Assembly: GCA_022763115.1 (NCBI GenBank)
Contig: JALEGJ010000047.1
Span: 81,979 to 145,978 of the forward strand
Source of the DNA: Aquisalinus sp.
GTDB taxonomy: Bacteria; Pseudomonadota; Alphaproteobacteria; Caulobacterales; Parvularculaceae
Length of the DNA: 64,000 nt
Reading direction: 5' to 3'
The translations under genes and the position numbers were made by a program. Positions 50,945 through 61,974 of the stretch are shown here, piece after piece. A model generated the notes under the pieces. It searched no databases. It saw nothing but the letters and a program-made list of their open reading frames with translations, and was not told the DNA's origin. Position 1 is the stretch's first letter. Every line of letters begins with the position of its first letter.

Positions 50945-52591
50945 TCATGGTGTGTAATAGGTCGGGGAACCGGGGCCGACGGGCAGCCCCAGAACAAATG
51001 TCCAGAGCACGAAGAAACCAGACCATGTCAGTATGAAGAACATGGAGTAGGGTAGCATCATGGCGATGAGCGTGCCGACCCCGAGATTTTTATCATATCG
51101 GGTCGCCCAGGCGAGGATGAGGCCGAAATAGCTCATCATGGGGGTAATGATGTTGGTGCTGGAGTCACCAATCCGATAGGCGGCCTGGATCGCCTCCGGT
51201 GAGTAACCGATAAGCATCAGCATCGGCACAAAAATGGGTGCCGTTACGGCCCATTGTGCGGAAGCAGAGCCCAGGGACAGATTGATGATTGCGCACATGA
51301 TGATGAAAAAGAAGAAGACAGATGGGCCAGTCATGCCGGTGTCTTTCAGGAATTGTGCACCTGTAACCGCGCTGATCGCCCCGAGATTAGTCCAGCCAAA
51401 GAACGCAACGAACTGTGCCGCAAAAAAGACCAGCACAATATAAAGCCCGAGGGAGGAAAGCGCCGCTGCCATCGCGTCGATGATGTCGCGGTCGGTCTTC
51501 ATTGTGCCCACTGTGCGGCCGTAGGCGTAGCCAGTGACCAGGAAGAAAATCAGGATCCACACCACAAAACCGCTGAAGAACGGTGAGCGCATGACACTGC
51601 TCGTATCCGGATCGCGTAATACCCCCCATCCCGGCAGAATTTCAGCAATAGATGTGTCACCGATAAAGGGCAGCCACCCTGGCAGCGGGAACCCGGGTAA
51701 AAGGGTGTAGACCATGGTCGCCAGGATCGCGAGCAGAGCAAGGCCAGCCCGCACGAGACCCCTTTTCTCTTCGCCGGTCAGGTCGTTCATCATGTTCTCA
51801 TCGAGAATCGTCGGATCGGCGCCAGATGAGTCGTAAGGACCAAGTTTCGGCTCCACGATGAAGATTGTGACGAGTGATCCTATGAGCGTAATCAGGAAGG
51901 TTGATGCGACCATGAAGTACCAGTTCGCCGTGGCATTCACGACGTAGTCCGGATCAATCAACTGCGCGGCTTCTTCGGTAATCCCGGCCAGTAGCGGGTC
52001 AATGGTGCCAATGAGCAGATTGGCGCTATAGCCGCCTGAGACACCGGCGAAAGCTGCTGCCATGCCTGCGAGCGGATGACGCCCCAGAGCGTAGAAAATG
52101 GCACCAGCGAGCGGGATCAGGACAACATACCCGACTTCTGAAGCAGTGTTTGAGATGATCCCGGCGAACACGATCGCAACCGTGACGGCGTGGCGCGGTG
52201 CACCAAGGACCATCCCCCGAACAGCCGCAGACAACAAACCTGAACGCTCGGCGACGCCGACGCCCAGCATTGCGACGAGCACAACCCCAAGGGGGGCAAA
52301 ACTGGTGAAATTGGTTGTAAGGCTGGTAAAGATACGCCGAACACCATCCCCGTTAAAAAGGCTTACTGCGCGGATCATGCCGTCTTCCGCAACGCCGGGT
52401 GCCCCCGCAGGCCTCGGGTCAACGACCGCAAGACCGATCCAGCCGAAGAAACCTGACAGAAGGACGATACCAAAGGCGAGGATGGCAAACAGGGTCACCG
52501 GATGAGGCAAGAGATTACCTAGCCACTCCACCGCATCAAGGAACCGGGTGAATGCATTACGCTTTTGCGCCTGAGGTTGGGCCTTGGTCAT
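50945..52591 (-). CDS. AbgT family transporter (p-aminobenzoyl-glutamate transporter family)
   Basis: VEWLGNLLPHPVTLFAILAFGIV N-terminus, GVAERSGLLSAAVRGMVLGAP, many TM segments. Located between trpB and trpA. Confidence 0.9.
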   Translation of the reverse strand: MTKAQPQAQKRNAFTRFLDAVEWLGNLLPHPVTLFAILAFGIVLLSGFFGWIGLAVVDPRPAGAPGVAEDGMIRAVSLFNGDGVRRIFTSLTTNFTSFAPLGVVLVAMLGVGVAERSGLLSAAVRGMVLGAPRHAVTVAIVFAGIISNTASEVGYVVLIPLAGAIFYALGRHPLAGMAAAFAGVSGGYSANLLIGTIDPLLAGITEEAAQLIDPDYVVNATANWYFMVASTFLITLIGSLVTIFIVEPKLGPYDSSGADPTILDENMMNDLTGEEKRGLVRAGLALLAILATMVYTLLPGFPLPGWLPFIGDTSIAEILPGWGVLRDPDTSSVMRSPFFSGFVVWILIFFLVTGYAYGRTVGTMKTDRDIIDAMAAALSSLGLYIVLVFFAAQFVAFFGWTNLGAISAVTGAQFLKDTGMTGPSVFFFFIIMCAIINLSLGSASAQWAVTAPIFVPMLMLIGYSPEAIQAAYRIGDSSTNIITPMMSYFGLILAWATRYDKNLGVGTLIAMMLPYSMFFILTWSGFFVLWTFVLGLPVGPGSPTYYTP

Positions 52592-52620
52592 GGTACTCTG
52601 GTCCTGTGACTGATTAATTT

Positions 52621-53859
52621 TTATACGTCTGCGCCCAGCGCGTCAGCTACGGTGAAGATATCCTTGTCGCCACGACCGCACATGTTGAGCAGCAGGATTT
52701 GATCCTCCCGCATTTCAAGTGCTTTGTCGATGGCGCGGGCAAGCGCATGGGAAGGTTCCAGCGCCGGAATGATGCCTTCCTGAGCGCAGCAGAGTTGAAA
52801 GGCTTTCAGTGCTTCATCATCTGTGGCCGAGACGTATTTCACGCGGCCTGTCTCATGCAGCCAGGAATGTTCCGGTCCGATGCCGGGGTAATCAAGGCCT
52901 GCAGAAATGGAGTGCGCGTCGGCGATCTGCCCATGCGCATCCTGCAACAGATAGGTCCGGTTACCGTGCAGGACACCGGGTTTGCCGCCTGTCAGGGAGG
53001 CTGCGTGTTTGTCCGTCGTTACACCATGGCCAGCGGCTTCAACGCCGATGATTTCCACATCGCGATCATCAAGAAACGGATGAAACAGGCCAATGGCGTT
53101 TGAGCCGCCCCCAATGCAGGCCATGATGACATCCGGCAAGCGGCCTTCGGCCTCCTGCATTTGCGCTTTGGCTTCAGTGCCGATGACTGACTGAAAATCG
53201 CGCACCAGAGCGGGATAGGGATGCGGCCCCGCAGCGGTGCCAATAATATAGAATGTGTCCGCTACGTTTGTTACCCAGTCGCGCAGGGCATCATTCATGG
53301 CGTCCTTCAGTGTACCCGTGCCGGATGTGACAGGCACGATCTCCGCCCCCAGCAATTTCATGCGAAAGACATTCGGTTTCTGGCGCTCGACATCGGTCGC
53401 CCCCATGTAGACAACACACGGCAATCCGAAGCGCGCACAGACAGTAGCTGTGGCAACACCGTGTTGCCCGGCGCCTGTTTCGGCAATGATCCGCGTCTTG
53501 CCCATGCGCCGCGCCAACAGAATTTGGCCGACACAATTGTTGATTTTATGGGCGCCAGTATGATTCAACTCATCGCGCTTGAAATAGATTTTTGCACCAT
53601 GCCCGGCTGCGGCCTGCCGGCGAACATGGTCAGTCAGGCGTTCGGCGAAATAGAGTGGTGAGGGACGGCCGACATAATGCTTGAGGTAATAGTCCAGCTC
53701 GCGGGCAAATGCCGGATCTGATTTGGCGGCTTCATATTCTTTCTCAAGGTCGAGGATCAGCGGCATCAGGGTTTCAGCAACGAAGCGGCCTCCGAAGATA
53801 CCAAAACGACCCTCCGTGTCAGGACCTGTTCTGTAAGAGTTCTGCTGCAAGTCAGCCAT
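52621..53859 (-). CDS. trpB: Tryptophan synthase beta subunit
   Basis: [60 protein letters not shown]. Start reset to 53859. Confidence 0.97.
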   Translation of the reverse strand: MADLQQNSYRTGPDTEGRFGIFGGRFVAETLMPLILDLEKEYEAAKSDPAFARELDYYLKHYVGRPSPLYFAERLTDHVRRQAAAGHGAKIYFKRDELNHTGAHKINNCVGQILLARRMGKTRIIAETGAGQHGVATATVCARFGLPCVVYMGATDVERQKPNVFRMKLLGAEIVPVTSGTGTLKDAMNDALRDWVTNVADTFYIIGTAAGPHPYPALVRDFQSVIGTEAKAQMQEAEGRLPDVIMACIGGGSNAIGLFHPFLDDRDVEIIGVEAAGHGVTTDKHAASLTGGKPGVLHGNRTYLLQDAHGQIADAHSISAGLDYPGIGPEHSWLHETGRVKYVSATDDEALKAFQLCCAQEGIIPALEPSHALARAIDKALEMREDQILLLNMCGRGDKDIFTVADALGADV

Positions 53860-54541
53860 GAATTTTTTCTTTCGCTTGAATGGCCGCGAAGGCGGCTCTG
53901 GCATTAGATATAAAGGCGCGGATCAATCCGGCATCCTTCTGGCCGCGTGAAGCCTCGACGCCTGAGGAAACATCAACACCGGCAAAACCCGGCAAGTGTT
54001 GCACGGCATCAATGGCGTCAGCAACATTATCCGGTGTGAGGCCACCAGCGAGCAACCATGGCAGTGCGCCGGAAACATTGTCCAGAACAGACCAGTCAAA
54101 TGGCACGCCATTACCGCCGGGTATAACACTGTCTGGAGAGGCTTTCGCATCAAACAGGATCATATCGGAAACTGCTATATAATTGCCTGCGACGCCCATA
54201 TCGGAAGAAGTATGTATACTGATGGCCTTTATGGCTTGCAAATTATGGTTCTGGCGTATTGCCAGAGTGCGTGCCGGGGTTTCGTCTCCGTGCAGTTGTA
54301 GATGCGTCAGGGGCACTGTGGACAGCGTTTGCGATAGGAGAGCATCGGTCGGGTTTACGAAAAGACCGACTATATCAGCGCTCCCGCGTGCCGCCAGAGC
54401 AACAGGGGCAGCATCTTCGAGCGCAATATGTCGCGGGCTTTTTTCGAAAAAGACAAGGCCAATCATGTTTGCCCCGGCGGCAATAGCAACTTCCGCCATG
54501 GCAGGCTCTTTCAGGCCGCAAATTTTTACGCGATAGCTCAT
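53852..54541 (-). CDS. trpF: Phosphoribosylanthranilate isomerase
   Basis: [64 protein letters not shown]. Confidence 0.96.
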   Translation of the reverse strand: MSYRVKICGLKEPAMAEVAIAAGANMIGLVFFEKSPRHIALEDAAPVALAARGSADIVGLFVNPTDALLSQTLSTVPLTHLQLHGDETPARTLAIRQNHNLQAIKAISIHTSSDMGVAGNYIAVSDMILFDAKASPDSVIPGGNGVPFDWSVLDNVSGALPWLLAGGLTPDNVADAIDAVQHLPGFAGVDVSSGVEASRGQKDAGLIRAFISNARAAFAAIQAKEKIHG

Positions 54542-54602
54542 AAAGCTTGGCTAGCGCACAGCTTGCGGTATGGCAATGTAAGGAGAGTCGAACTTAACGA
54601 AC

Positions 54603-54965
54603 TCAGGCTTGTTGCTGTACCGCGGGAAGTTGGCTATCGCCCTCTATTGGTGCTGGAGGGCGGGACTGTGCCTTGGCTGTTGCCGCAATTTCCCTTTTCA
54701 GGCGCTTGATTTCTTGCTTCCGCTCGGAGGCTTTCTTGCGCGTGTGTTTGCCGGAGAGCCACATGCCGACACCGCCAAAAACATAGCCGATAAAGAGCGT
54801 CATCACCAAAGCGGCCCATAATGGCAACGGTCCGAAGGCAAAGGCAGGATCTTCCGTTGAAAGCGGGTCAAGGCTGATCATCACGGGCTCACGGTTTGCT
54901 ACGAGAAACACCAGAAAAATCAGGCCAAACAACAACAGGAATGTGGAGAATAGGAACTTACTCAT
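54603..54965 (-). CDS. LapA/DUF1049 domain membrane protein
   Basis: Two TM helices (LLFGLIFLVFLVANREPVMISLDP; LPLWAALVMTLFIGYVFGGVGMWL), then a charged coiled tail. Confidence 0.75.
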   Translation of the reverse strand: MSKFLFSTFLLLFGLIFLVFLVANREPVMISLDPLSTEDPAFAFGPLPLWAALVMTLFIGYVFGGVGMWLSGKHTRKKASERKQEIKRLKREIAATAKAQSRPPAPIEGDSQLPAVQQQA

Positions 54966-55049
54966 AACCCGCATTTAAGATGCTTTGCGGCGGGATTCCA
55001 AGCCAGAAATCAGGATCGGTGAGTGGTGAAGGAGTTCAGAAAGATGGCT

Positions 55050-55349
55050 CTATGCTTCCGGCTCATTATACTTACGGTTCAGGCGTTCACGCATTTCCTT
55101 GCCAGCCTTGAAAAACGGTGTCCATTTTTCTTCGATGGCAACGGCTTCACCAGTGCGCGGGTTGCGACCAATGCGTGCTTCACGGTGCTTGACCGAGAAT
55201 GCGCCAAACCCACGCAACTCCACCCGGTCGCCATTCGCGAGTGCATCAGATATTTCGTTCAGCACAGTGTTAACGATCCGCTCGATGTCTCTGGTGAAGA
55301 GATGGGGGTTTTCGTCTGCGAGTTTCTGGACCAGTTCTGATTTAATCAT
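55050..55349 (-). CDS. ihfB: Integration host factor subunit beta
   Basis: [33 protein letters not shown]...[29 protein letters not shown]. Confidence 0.95.
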   Translation of the reverse strand: MIKSELVQKLADENPHLFTRDIERIVNTVLNEISDALANGDRVELRGFGAFSVKHREARIGRNPRTGEAVAIEEKWTPFFKAGKEMRERLNRKYNEPEA

Positions 55350-55570
55350 GGCAGGTGGGCATTGGTTCTGGCATCACACCATTTTGGGCGGTAGGAACGC
55401 CCAAAGCGCTCGCGTGGCAAAAATGATGCAACATCTTGATTTATTTTACTTTTTAAGCAAGGTGAACCTGCCAAAACGACACTCGGGCGTCAACGACAAA
55501 ACTGTGTTAAAAGTGAAAATATTAAGAGGGAAACCTCGCTAACAGGGGCAAAAGTCCCACATCACCTAGT

Positions 55571-56347
55571 ATGACAGAGATTCAGGAACAGACCGCTTCG
55601 TTCGGTTTTCAGGACGTACCAGCTGATCAGAAAGAGGGCCTTGTCAGGGCTGTCTTCGACTCAGTAGCCGAGAATTATGATCTCATGAATGATCTGATGT
55701 CGGGCGGCATACACCGGGTCTGGAAGTCTGTGCTGCTCGATCGGTTGAACCCCCAGCCTGGCCAGCGTTTGCTGGATGTAGCTGGCGGGACAGGTGATAT
55801 AGCAATCGGCTTCCTAAAACGTGCAGGGGAGCGGCCCGAGCGAGGGCGACTTCCCGCAGAAGCAACAATCTGTGACATCAATCACGCGATGCTGAAGGCT
55901 GGCAAAAGCCGGGAAGATGCGCAGGGTTTTCCAGGACAGATCAATCGTTCCTGCGGGGATGCGCAAAACCTTCCTTTCCTGGATCGACATTTTGATGCCT
56001 ACACAATCGGTTTTGGTATTCGTAATGTGACGGAGATGGACAAGGCGCTGAAAGAGGCGTTCCGTGTGCTAAAGCCGGGCGGCCGGTTTTTCTGTCTGGA
56101 ATTTTCACATCCGATCACAGACGGCTTTCAGAAGGTGTATGATACTTACTCGTTCAATGTGATCCCCTGGCTTGGTGAAAAAGTCGCCAATGATCGTGAA
56201 AGCTATCAATATCTGGTGGAGAGTATTCGCCGCTTTCCTTCGCAGGAGACATTCGCCGACAAGATCCGTCGTGCCGGTTTCTCGCGTGTTGGATACGAAA
56301 ATTTAAGCGGTGGCATCGCAGCCTTGCATACTGGCTGGCGATTATAG
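55571..56347 (+). CDS. ubiE: Demethylmenaquinone/ubiquinone methyltransferase
   Basis: [68 protein letters not shown]. Confidence 0.96.
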   Translation: MTEIQEQTASFGFQDVPADQKEGLVRAVFDSVAENYDLMNDLMSGGIHRVWKSVLLDRLNPQPGQRLLDVAGGTGDIAIGFLKRAGERPERGRLPAEATICDINHAMLKAGKSREDAQGFPGQINRSCGDAQNLPFLDRHFDAYTIGFGIRNVTEMDKALKEAFRVLKPGGRFFCLEFSHPITDGFQKVYDTYSFNVIPWLGEKVANDRESYQYLVESIRRFPSQETFADKIRRAGFSRVGYENLSGGIAALHTGWRL

Positions 56348-56355
56348 GAACGCCG

Positions 56356-57861
56356 ATGTTCGCAACGATCATAGACTTTTTCAGGCTGGGACGGGCAGCG
56401 TTCATCCTTGCGCGGTATGACGCGTTGTTGCCGAAAGAGTATGCGCACCTTTTGCCAATGCCGCTGCGTCTTCTCGGCACTGTATCAAGACTTGGTGCGC
56501 GTGACCGGGATTTGCGGCCGGGGCAGCGTCTTGCCCGTGCATTGGGTGGGCAGGGGCCTGCCTATGTGAAGTTCGGTCAACTGTTGGGCACACGCCCGGA
56601 TATGATCGGGTTCGAGATGGCCAATGATCTGGGCGAGTTGCAGGACCGGATGCCGCCGTTCTCACGAGACCTTGCCAAAGCCGAAGTGGCCAAATCGCTT
56701 GGAAAACCGGTGGAGGAGTTGTTTGCGGACTTTTCTGAACCGATCGCGGCGGCGTCAATTGCACAGGTTCACAAGGCGAGGCTGCATTCTGGGGAAACCA
56801 TAGCGATCAAGGTTTTGCGCCCTAAGATTGAGCGCAAGGCGAAACTGGAGTTCAGGGCTTTCATGCTGGGAGCGAGATTGGCAGAATTTTTCTCCCGGTC
56901 GGCACGCCGTATGGAGCCAGTGAAGTTCATCAATACACTTTCCGAAGCTGCCGAAATTGAACTTGATCTGAGGATGGAGGCAGGAGCAGCTTCAGAATTG
57001 AAAGAGAATCTCGTCGACGATACGCATGTCTATATTCCCGAGATTATCTGGGAGTATTCGTCGCGCCGCGTTCTGGCTGTTGAGTGGATCGACGGGTTGT
57101 CGGTCATGAACTTCGCTGCCCTCGATGCTGCTGGCATTGACCGGCAGGAGTTGGCGGTCACCATCATGCGCACTTTCCTGAAACAGGCACTGGAAGACGG
57201 GTTTTTCCATGCCGACATGCATCAGGGCAACATGATGATTGACGACCAGAAGCGCCTTGTGCTGATCGATTTTGGCATTATGGGCCGACTGGATGAAGAG
57301 GCCCGTCGTACTTATGCTGAAATTATCTTCGGTTTCATCCAGCGAGACTACTACCTGGCTGCGAAGGCGCATTTTGATGCTGGTTATGTGCCGTCTCATT
57401 ATTCCGTAGACGCCTTCGCGACTGCCTTGCGGGCAGTGGGTGAGCCGATCTTTGGCCGTGACTCTGATGCGGTGGATATGTCGCGTGTCTTGCAGCAGCT
57501 TTTTGACGTAACAGAAGTCTTCGACATGCATCTGCGCCCGGAACTGGTGATGTTGCAGCGCACAATGGTTGTCGTCGAAGGGGTTGCCAGGGCACTCGAT
57601 CCCCAGATTAATATGTGGGAGGCAGCGGACCCGGTTGTGCGCGGCTATATCACCGGGCGTCTGGGGCCACAGGCGCTGGCCAAGCAGGCACGACGGGGTG
57701 CCAGAGCAGCGTTCAGGCTGGCTGAAAAGTTTCCCGAGTTCGCGGCTGTGGCAGAGTCAATTATCGACAATGCTGATGAAGATGGCGGGATAAAACTATC
57801 CCGCCAGACTGTGGATGATCTGGCAGATGCGTTGAAGAAAAGAAAACGCAAGACTGCCTGA
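56356..57861 (+). CDS. ubiB: UbiB-family atypical kinase, ubiquinone biosynthesis
   Basis: GPAYVKFGQLLGTRPDMIG; AAASIAQVHKARL; DGFFHADMHQGNMMIDDQKRLVLIDFGIMGRLD. Confidence 0.96.
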   Translation: MFATIIDFFRLGRAAFILARYDALLPKEYAHLLPMPLRLLGTVSRLGARDRDLRPGQRLARALGGQGPAYVKFGQLLGTRPDMIGFEMANDLGELQDRMPPFSRDLAKAEVAKSLGKPVEELFADFSEPIAAASIAQVHKARLHSGETIAIKVLRPKIERKAKLEFRAFMLGARLAEFFSRSARRMEPVKFINTLSEAAEIELDLRMEAGAASELKENLVDDTHVYIPEIIWEYSSRRVLAVEWIDGLSVMNFAALDAAGIDRQELAVTIMRTFLKQALEDGFFHADMHQGNMMIDDQKRLVLIDFGIMGRLDEEARRTYAEIIFGFIQRDYYLAAKAHFDAGYVPSHYSVDAFATALRAVGEPIFGRDSDAVDMSRVLQQLFDVTEVFDMHLRPELVMLQRTMVVVEGVARALDPQINMWEAADPVVRGYITGRLGPQALAKQARRGARAAFRLAEKFPEFAAVAESIIDNADEDGGIKLSRQTVDDLADALKKRKRKTA

Positions 57862-57884
57862 AGCCATACCTTGCGCTTTTCCAA

Positions 57885-58082
57885 TCAACTCTCAGGTTTC
57901 AGAAATATCTCCTCGACGGGTAATCCAAACACGTCCGAGATTTTGTAGGCAAGGGAAATGCTGGGGTCGAATTTCTCTTTCTCCACCGCGATAATCGTCT
58001 GCCTTGTGACATCAACTTTCTCCGCAAGGTCAGCTTGCGTGAGATTATGCTCTGCCCGCAGAACTTTAAGTCTGTTTCGCAT
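57885..58082 (-). CDS. XRE-family HTH transcriptional regulator
   Basis: MRNRLKVLRAEHNLTQADLAEKVDVTRQTIIAVEKEKFDPSISLAYKISDVFGLPVEEIF. Start overlaps the upstream membrane-protein stop. Confidence 0.87.
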   Translation of the reverse strand: MRNRLKVLRAEHNLTQADLAEKVDVTRQTIIAVEKEKFDPSISLAYKISDVFGLPVEEIFLKPES

Positions 58083-58498
58083 TAGCGGCTCATCAGTGAG
58101 AGGCGGCCAAGTTGCAGTGTCCATGTCAGCCCGAACAGGCCGACAAAATACCATGCTGACAGGTTATCTGTTTTCAGGATGATTTCTGCCCAGCCGGACG
58201 CGAACAGGGCCAGGGCGGTCACGCACCCGGCTGTCGCGGTGGCTTTCAGATTGTTAATCGCCCCCAGTTCATCCGGCGTGCGGGTGACAAACCGGCCTGC
58301 CACGTAAAGCCAGATGGCAACGGGTATTGCGGGAAGCATCGCGACGGCAATGTGGGTGATCGCTGGCCAGCTGTCAAACGCCGGATTGTCTGTGACATTA
58401 GGCACGACCATGATGACCAGCACCGTATAGACCATCCAGAGAAAGATGTGGCCACCGATCCAGCGACGGCTGGCTGTTTTGAGAGATTGCTTTTCCAT
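58082..58498 (-). CDS. Small four-helix-type membrane protein coupled to the XRE regulator
   Basis: Hydrophobic protein MEKQSLKTASRRWIGGHIFLWMVYTVLVIM..., stop overlapping the regulator start. Confidence 0.6.
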   Translation of the reverse strand: MEKQSLKTASRRWIGGHIFLWMVYTVLVIMVVPNVTDNPAFDSWPAITHIAVAMLPAIPVAIWLYVAGRFVTRTPDELGAINNLKATATAGCVTALALFASGWAEIILKTDNLSAWYFVGLFGLTWTLQLGRLSLMSR

Positions 58499-58646
58499 GC
58501 CGAACTCCTGAGGTATATAAAACTTTACATTCAATATGTATATATAACTTTACATTATGTCAAGTTTACCATTCTTGCCGAGGCGAATTTCCTGTGTTCA
58601 CCGGTTTCGGCTAACAAAACGGACGAACTTGATCTAAAGGATGCGC

Positions 58647-59858
58647 ATGGCAACCAAATCTGTGCTTCTCATTATCGGAGGTGGCATCGCCGCCTATAAG
58701 TCACTGGAACTGATCCGCGAGTGCGCAAAGCGCGGGATCAGGACCCGTGCGATCCTGACCAGAGCCGGTGCGGAATTTGTCACACCGCTTTCCGTTGGCA
58801 GCCTGACAGGGGAAAAATGCTACACGGATCTGTTCGATCTGACCGACGAAGCCGAGATGGGCCATATCGAGTTATCACGCGCGGCTGATCTTGTGGTTGT
58901 GGCGCCTGCGACTGCGGACCTTTTGTCCAAACCCGCCAACGGTGTCGCTGGGGACCTCGCTTCGACAGCACTTCTAGCGACCGATAAGCCGGTCCTTTTC
59001 GCGCCGGCGATGAATGTGCGGATGTGGGCGCACCCGGGGGTGCAGCGAAATGTTGCGACCTTGAAGGAAGACGGTGCGCTTTTTGTTGGCCCCAATGAAG
59101 GTGACATGGCTTGCGGCGAGTATGGTGCCGGCAGGATGGCTGAACCATCTGAAATAGCCGATGCGGTTGAGGCATATTTTGCGGCGTCGTCTGACGGTCG
59201 TTTGAAAGGGCGTCACGTCGTGGTGACAGCTGGACCCACACATGAGCCGCTGGACCCTGTGCGGTATATTGCCAACCGCTCCTCCGGTAAGCAGGGCTAT
59301 GCGATTGCCGCAGCGCTAGCGAAGCTGGGTGCCCGTGTCACGCTTGTGTCAGGACCAACAGAACTGCCCGCTCCGGCCGGGGTGGACACAGTGCGCGTGC
59401 AAACCGCGCGTGAAATGATGGAAGCGACAATGAGTGCCCTGCCGGCAGATGCAGCAATTTGCTGTGCTGCCGTCGCTGACTACAGGCCTGAAATCGAAAC
59501 CAACCAGAAAATAAAAAAAGAGCGTGGCGGCCTTTCCTCGATTCCCCTGACGGAGAACCCGGATATTCTGCGCAGCATTTCCTCACTGGATGTGGGGCGC
59601 CCCGGTCTGGTCATAGGCTTTGCTGCAGAAACAGATGACGTTCTCTGCAATGCTGAAGCCAAGCGCAAACGCAAGGGGTGCGACTGGATAATTGCAAATG
59701 ATGTTTCATCAGGAACCGGCACCATGGGCGGGGAGAATAATTCTGTGACTGTCATCAGTGAGGCAGGTCAGGAGAGTTGGGAGAATATGCCTAAGGCCCG
59801 TGTTGCTGACAGGCTGGCTGCTTATATTGCGGATGCCTTGAGCAAGCGTGCGACCTGA
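58647..59858 (+). CDS. coaBC: Bifunctional phosphopantothenoylcysteine decarboxylase/phosphopantothenate-cysteine ligase
   Basis: LLIIGGGIAAYKSLELIRECAKRGI; APAMNVRMWAHPGVQRNV; TAGPTHEPLDPVRYIANRSSGKQGYAIA. Confidence 0.95.
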   Translation: MATKSVLLIIGGGIAAYKSLELIRECAKRGIRTRAILTRAGAEFVTPLSVGSLTGEKCYTDLFDLTDEAEMGHIELSRAADLVVVAPATADLLSKPANGVAGDLASTALLATDKPVLFAPAMNVRMWAHPGVQRNVATLKEDGALFVGPNEGDMACGEYGAGRMAEPSEIADAVEAYFAASSDGRLKGRHVVVTAGPTHEPLDPVRYIANRSSGKQGYAIAAALAKLGARVTLVSGPTELPAPAGVDTVRVQTAREMMEATMSALPADAAICCAAVADYRPEIETNQKIKKERGGLSSIPLTENPDILRSISSLDVGRPGLVIGFAAETDDVLCNAEAKRKRKGCDWIIANDVSSGTGTMGGENNSVTVISEAGQESWENMPKARVADRLAAYIADALSKRAT

Positions 59859-59995
59859 CGCAATAGTTTCAACTTTAGGTATTGCTCGCGTCCCGCATTA
59901 GCTGTTAGCCTCCGCTCTCTTGTGAATGAAACCGGTAAGCCGTCGTTACATAGCGATGGTTCGATTGCGTAAGAAGTCAAAGTGAGAGCACCAAG

Positions 59996-60949
59996 ATGGT
60001 TCTATATGCGCTAAAGCGCCTGCTCTCGGCTATTCCCACACTTTTGATTATTATCGCGGTTGCGTTTTTCATGATGCGGCTGGCTCCAGGTGGTCCGTTC
60101 ACTTCAGAACGAAATGTGCCGCCTGCTATCGAGGCTAATCTCAACGCCAAGTATAATCTTGACGATCCCTTGCCCATCCAGTTTTTCAAATATCTCGGCA
60201 ATGTCTTGCAGGGAGATTTTGGGCCATCCTTTGTCAATCGCGACTTTTCGGTGACCGAACTGGTGTTACAGGGGTTGCCGGTGAGTATCACAGTCGGCTT
60301 GTCTGCGTTGATGTTGGCCATATCTGTTGGCTCAATTCTGGGAGTTCTGGCTGCGTTGCGGCAGAATAAAGCAACAGATTACACTGTCATGACGATTGCC
60401 ATGGCAGGTATTACCATCCCGAATTTTGTGACTGCGCCTGTTATGACACTGATTTTTGCTGTCTGGAATGACTGGTTGCCAACATCCGGCTGGATTGGCT
60501 GGAGTGGGATTGAGGAACAGGGGCTGGATGCTTTTTTCAGGTCCCTTATCCTGCCGGTAATAACGCTTGCGCTGCCACAGATCGCCATTATCTCGCGCTT
60601 GATGCGTGGATCGATGATAGAAGTATTGCGCTCCAACTTCATCCGTACGGCACGTGCAAAAGGGCTATCGCCGATAAAGATCGTGACCCGTCATGCATTA
60701 CGCGCCGCTTCCTTGCCACTCATTAGCTATCTTGGGCCTGCGACCGCTGCGTTGCTTTCCGGCTCGCTTGTCATAGAGAAAATTTTCACGCTGCCGGGTA
60801 TTGGCCAGTATTTCGTTACCGGAGCCCTGAACCGGGATTATACTCTGGTGATGGGTGTTGTCATAATCTATGCCACCTTGATTGTGGTGCTCAATCTGCT
60901 GGCTGATCTTGTGTTGGCGGCACTTGATCCAAAGGTAAGGCTGACTTGA
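59996..60949 (+). CDS. oppB: Oligopeptide ABC transporter permease (OppB-type)
   Basis: ALKRLLSAIPTLLIIIAVAFFMMRLAPGGPF; RTARAKGLSPIKIVTRHALRAASLPLISYLGP. Confidence 0.92.
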   Translation: MVLYALKRLLSAIPTLLIIIAVAFFMMRLAPGGPFTSERNVPPAIEANLNAKYNLDDPLPIQFFKYLGNVLQGDFGPSFVNRDFSVTELVLQGLPVSITVGLSALMLAISVGSILGVLAALRQNKATDYTVMTIAMAGITIPNFVTAPVMTLIFAVWNDWLPTSGWIGWSGIEEQGLDAFFRSLILPVITLALPQIAIISRLMRGSMIEVLRSNFIRTARAKGLSPIKIVTRHALRAASLPLISYLGPATAALLSGSLVIEKIFTLPGIGQYFVTGALNRDYTLVMGVVIIYATLIVVLNLLADLVLAALDPKVRLT

Positions 60950-61860
60950 TGAACCGGATTTCCCGTCACGCCGATCAGCACCCGAATGTGCAATCCATGC
61001 AAGCGGCCCAGGCCGTTAAAGGGCGATCCCTGTGGGATGATGCCAGAGCGCGCCTTTTTGCCAACAAGGCAGCTGTAGCTTCGATGATTATTCTTTTTGT
61101 CATTGTCATGGCCGCCATTGTCTGGCCAGCGATCAGCCCTGTTAAGTATAACGATATCAACTATTCCGCTTACAGTGTGCCCCCATCTTCCGAATACTGG
61201 ATGGGGACAGATACGAATGGGCGGGACATTCTGGTACGCACCATGATGGGCGCGCGCGTCAGCCTGGCGGTAGGTCTTATCGCGACTATGGTCTCGCTTG
61301 TGATTGGTGTCTTGTGGGGCGCAACGGCAGGATTCTTTGGCGGCACCATCGACAATGTTATGATGCGCATTGTCGATATTTTGTATTCGCTGCCCTTTAT
61401 CTTTTTCGTTATTATCCTGACGGTGATTTTCGGGACATCACTCTGGATCATGTTTATCGCCATCGGTGCGATAGAGTGGCTGACCATGGCCCGGATTGTG
61501 CGCGGGCAAACGCTTTCTCTCAAAGAGAAAGAGTTTGTTGAAGCCGCCCGGGCGATCGGTGTTACCCCAATGACGATTGTCCGCAGGCATATTGTTCCCA
61601 ACCTGATTGGGCCGGTTGTAATATATGTGACCCTGACGATTCCCTATGCCATTCTGGCTGAGAGTTTCCTGAGTTTTCTCGGGCTTGGTGTGCAGGAACC
61701 GCTGACCAGTTGGGGTGTGCTGATTGCCGACGGTGCCAACGGTGTTGAAGCGGCACCTTGGGCCTTGTTATTTCCCGCAGGGGTAATGGCATTGACCCTG
61801 TTTTGCTTCAACTTCATAGGCGATGGTTTGCGAGACGCGCTTGATCCGAAAGACAGGTGA
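60946..61860 (+). CDS. oppC: Oligopeptide ABC transporter permease (OppC-type)
   Basis: GTDTNGRDILVRTMMGARVSLAVGLIATMVSLVIGVLWGATAGFFGG; EAARAIGVTPMTIVRRHIVPNLIGPV. Confidence 0.93.
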   Translation: MMNRISRHADQHPNVQSMQAAQAVKGRSLWDDARARLFANKAAVASMIILFVIVMAAIVWPAISPVKYNDINYSAYSVPPSSEYWMGTDTNGRDILVRTMMGARVSLAVGLIATMVSLVIGVLWGATAGFFGGTIDNVMMRIVDILYSLPFIFFVIILTVIFGTSLWIMFIAIGAIEWLTMARIVRGQTLSLKEKEFVEAARAIGVTPMTIVRRHIVPNLIGPVVIYVTLTIPYAILAESFLSFLGLGVQEPLTSWGVLIADGANGVEAAPWALLFPAGVMALTLFCFNFIGDGLRDALDPKDR

Positions 61861-61974
61861 GCCGCAAATTGTCAGCAGGCGCGCTAAGAGCTTATTTCAA
61901 ACAAAATATGCGCACCTTTACTTAAATCTGCGCGAAGTCGCGCTGTCAGGCGTGAACAAGCCTAAGATATCTGC

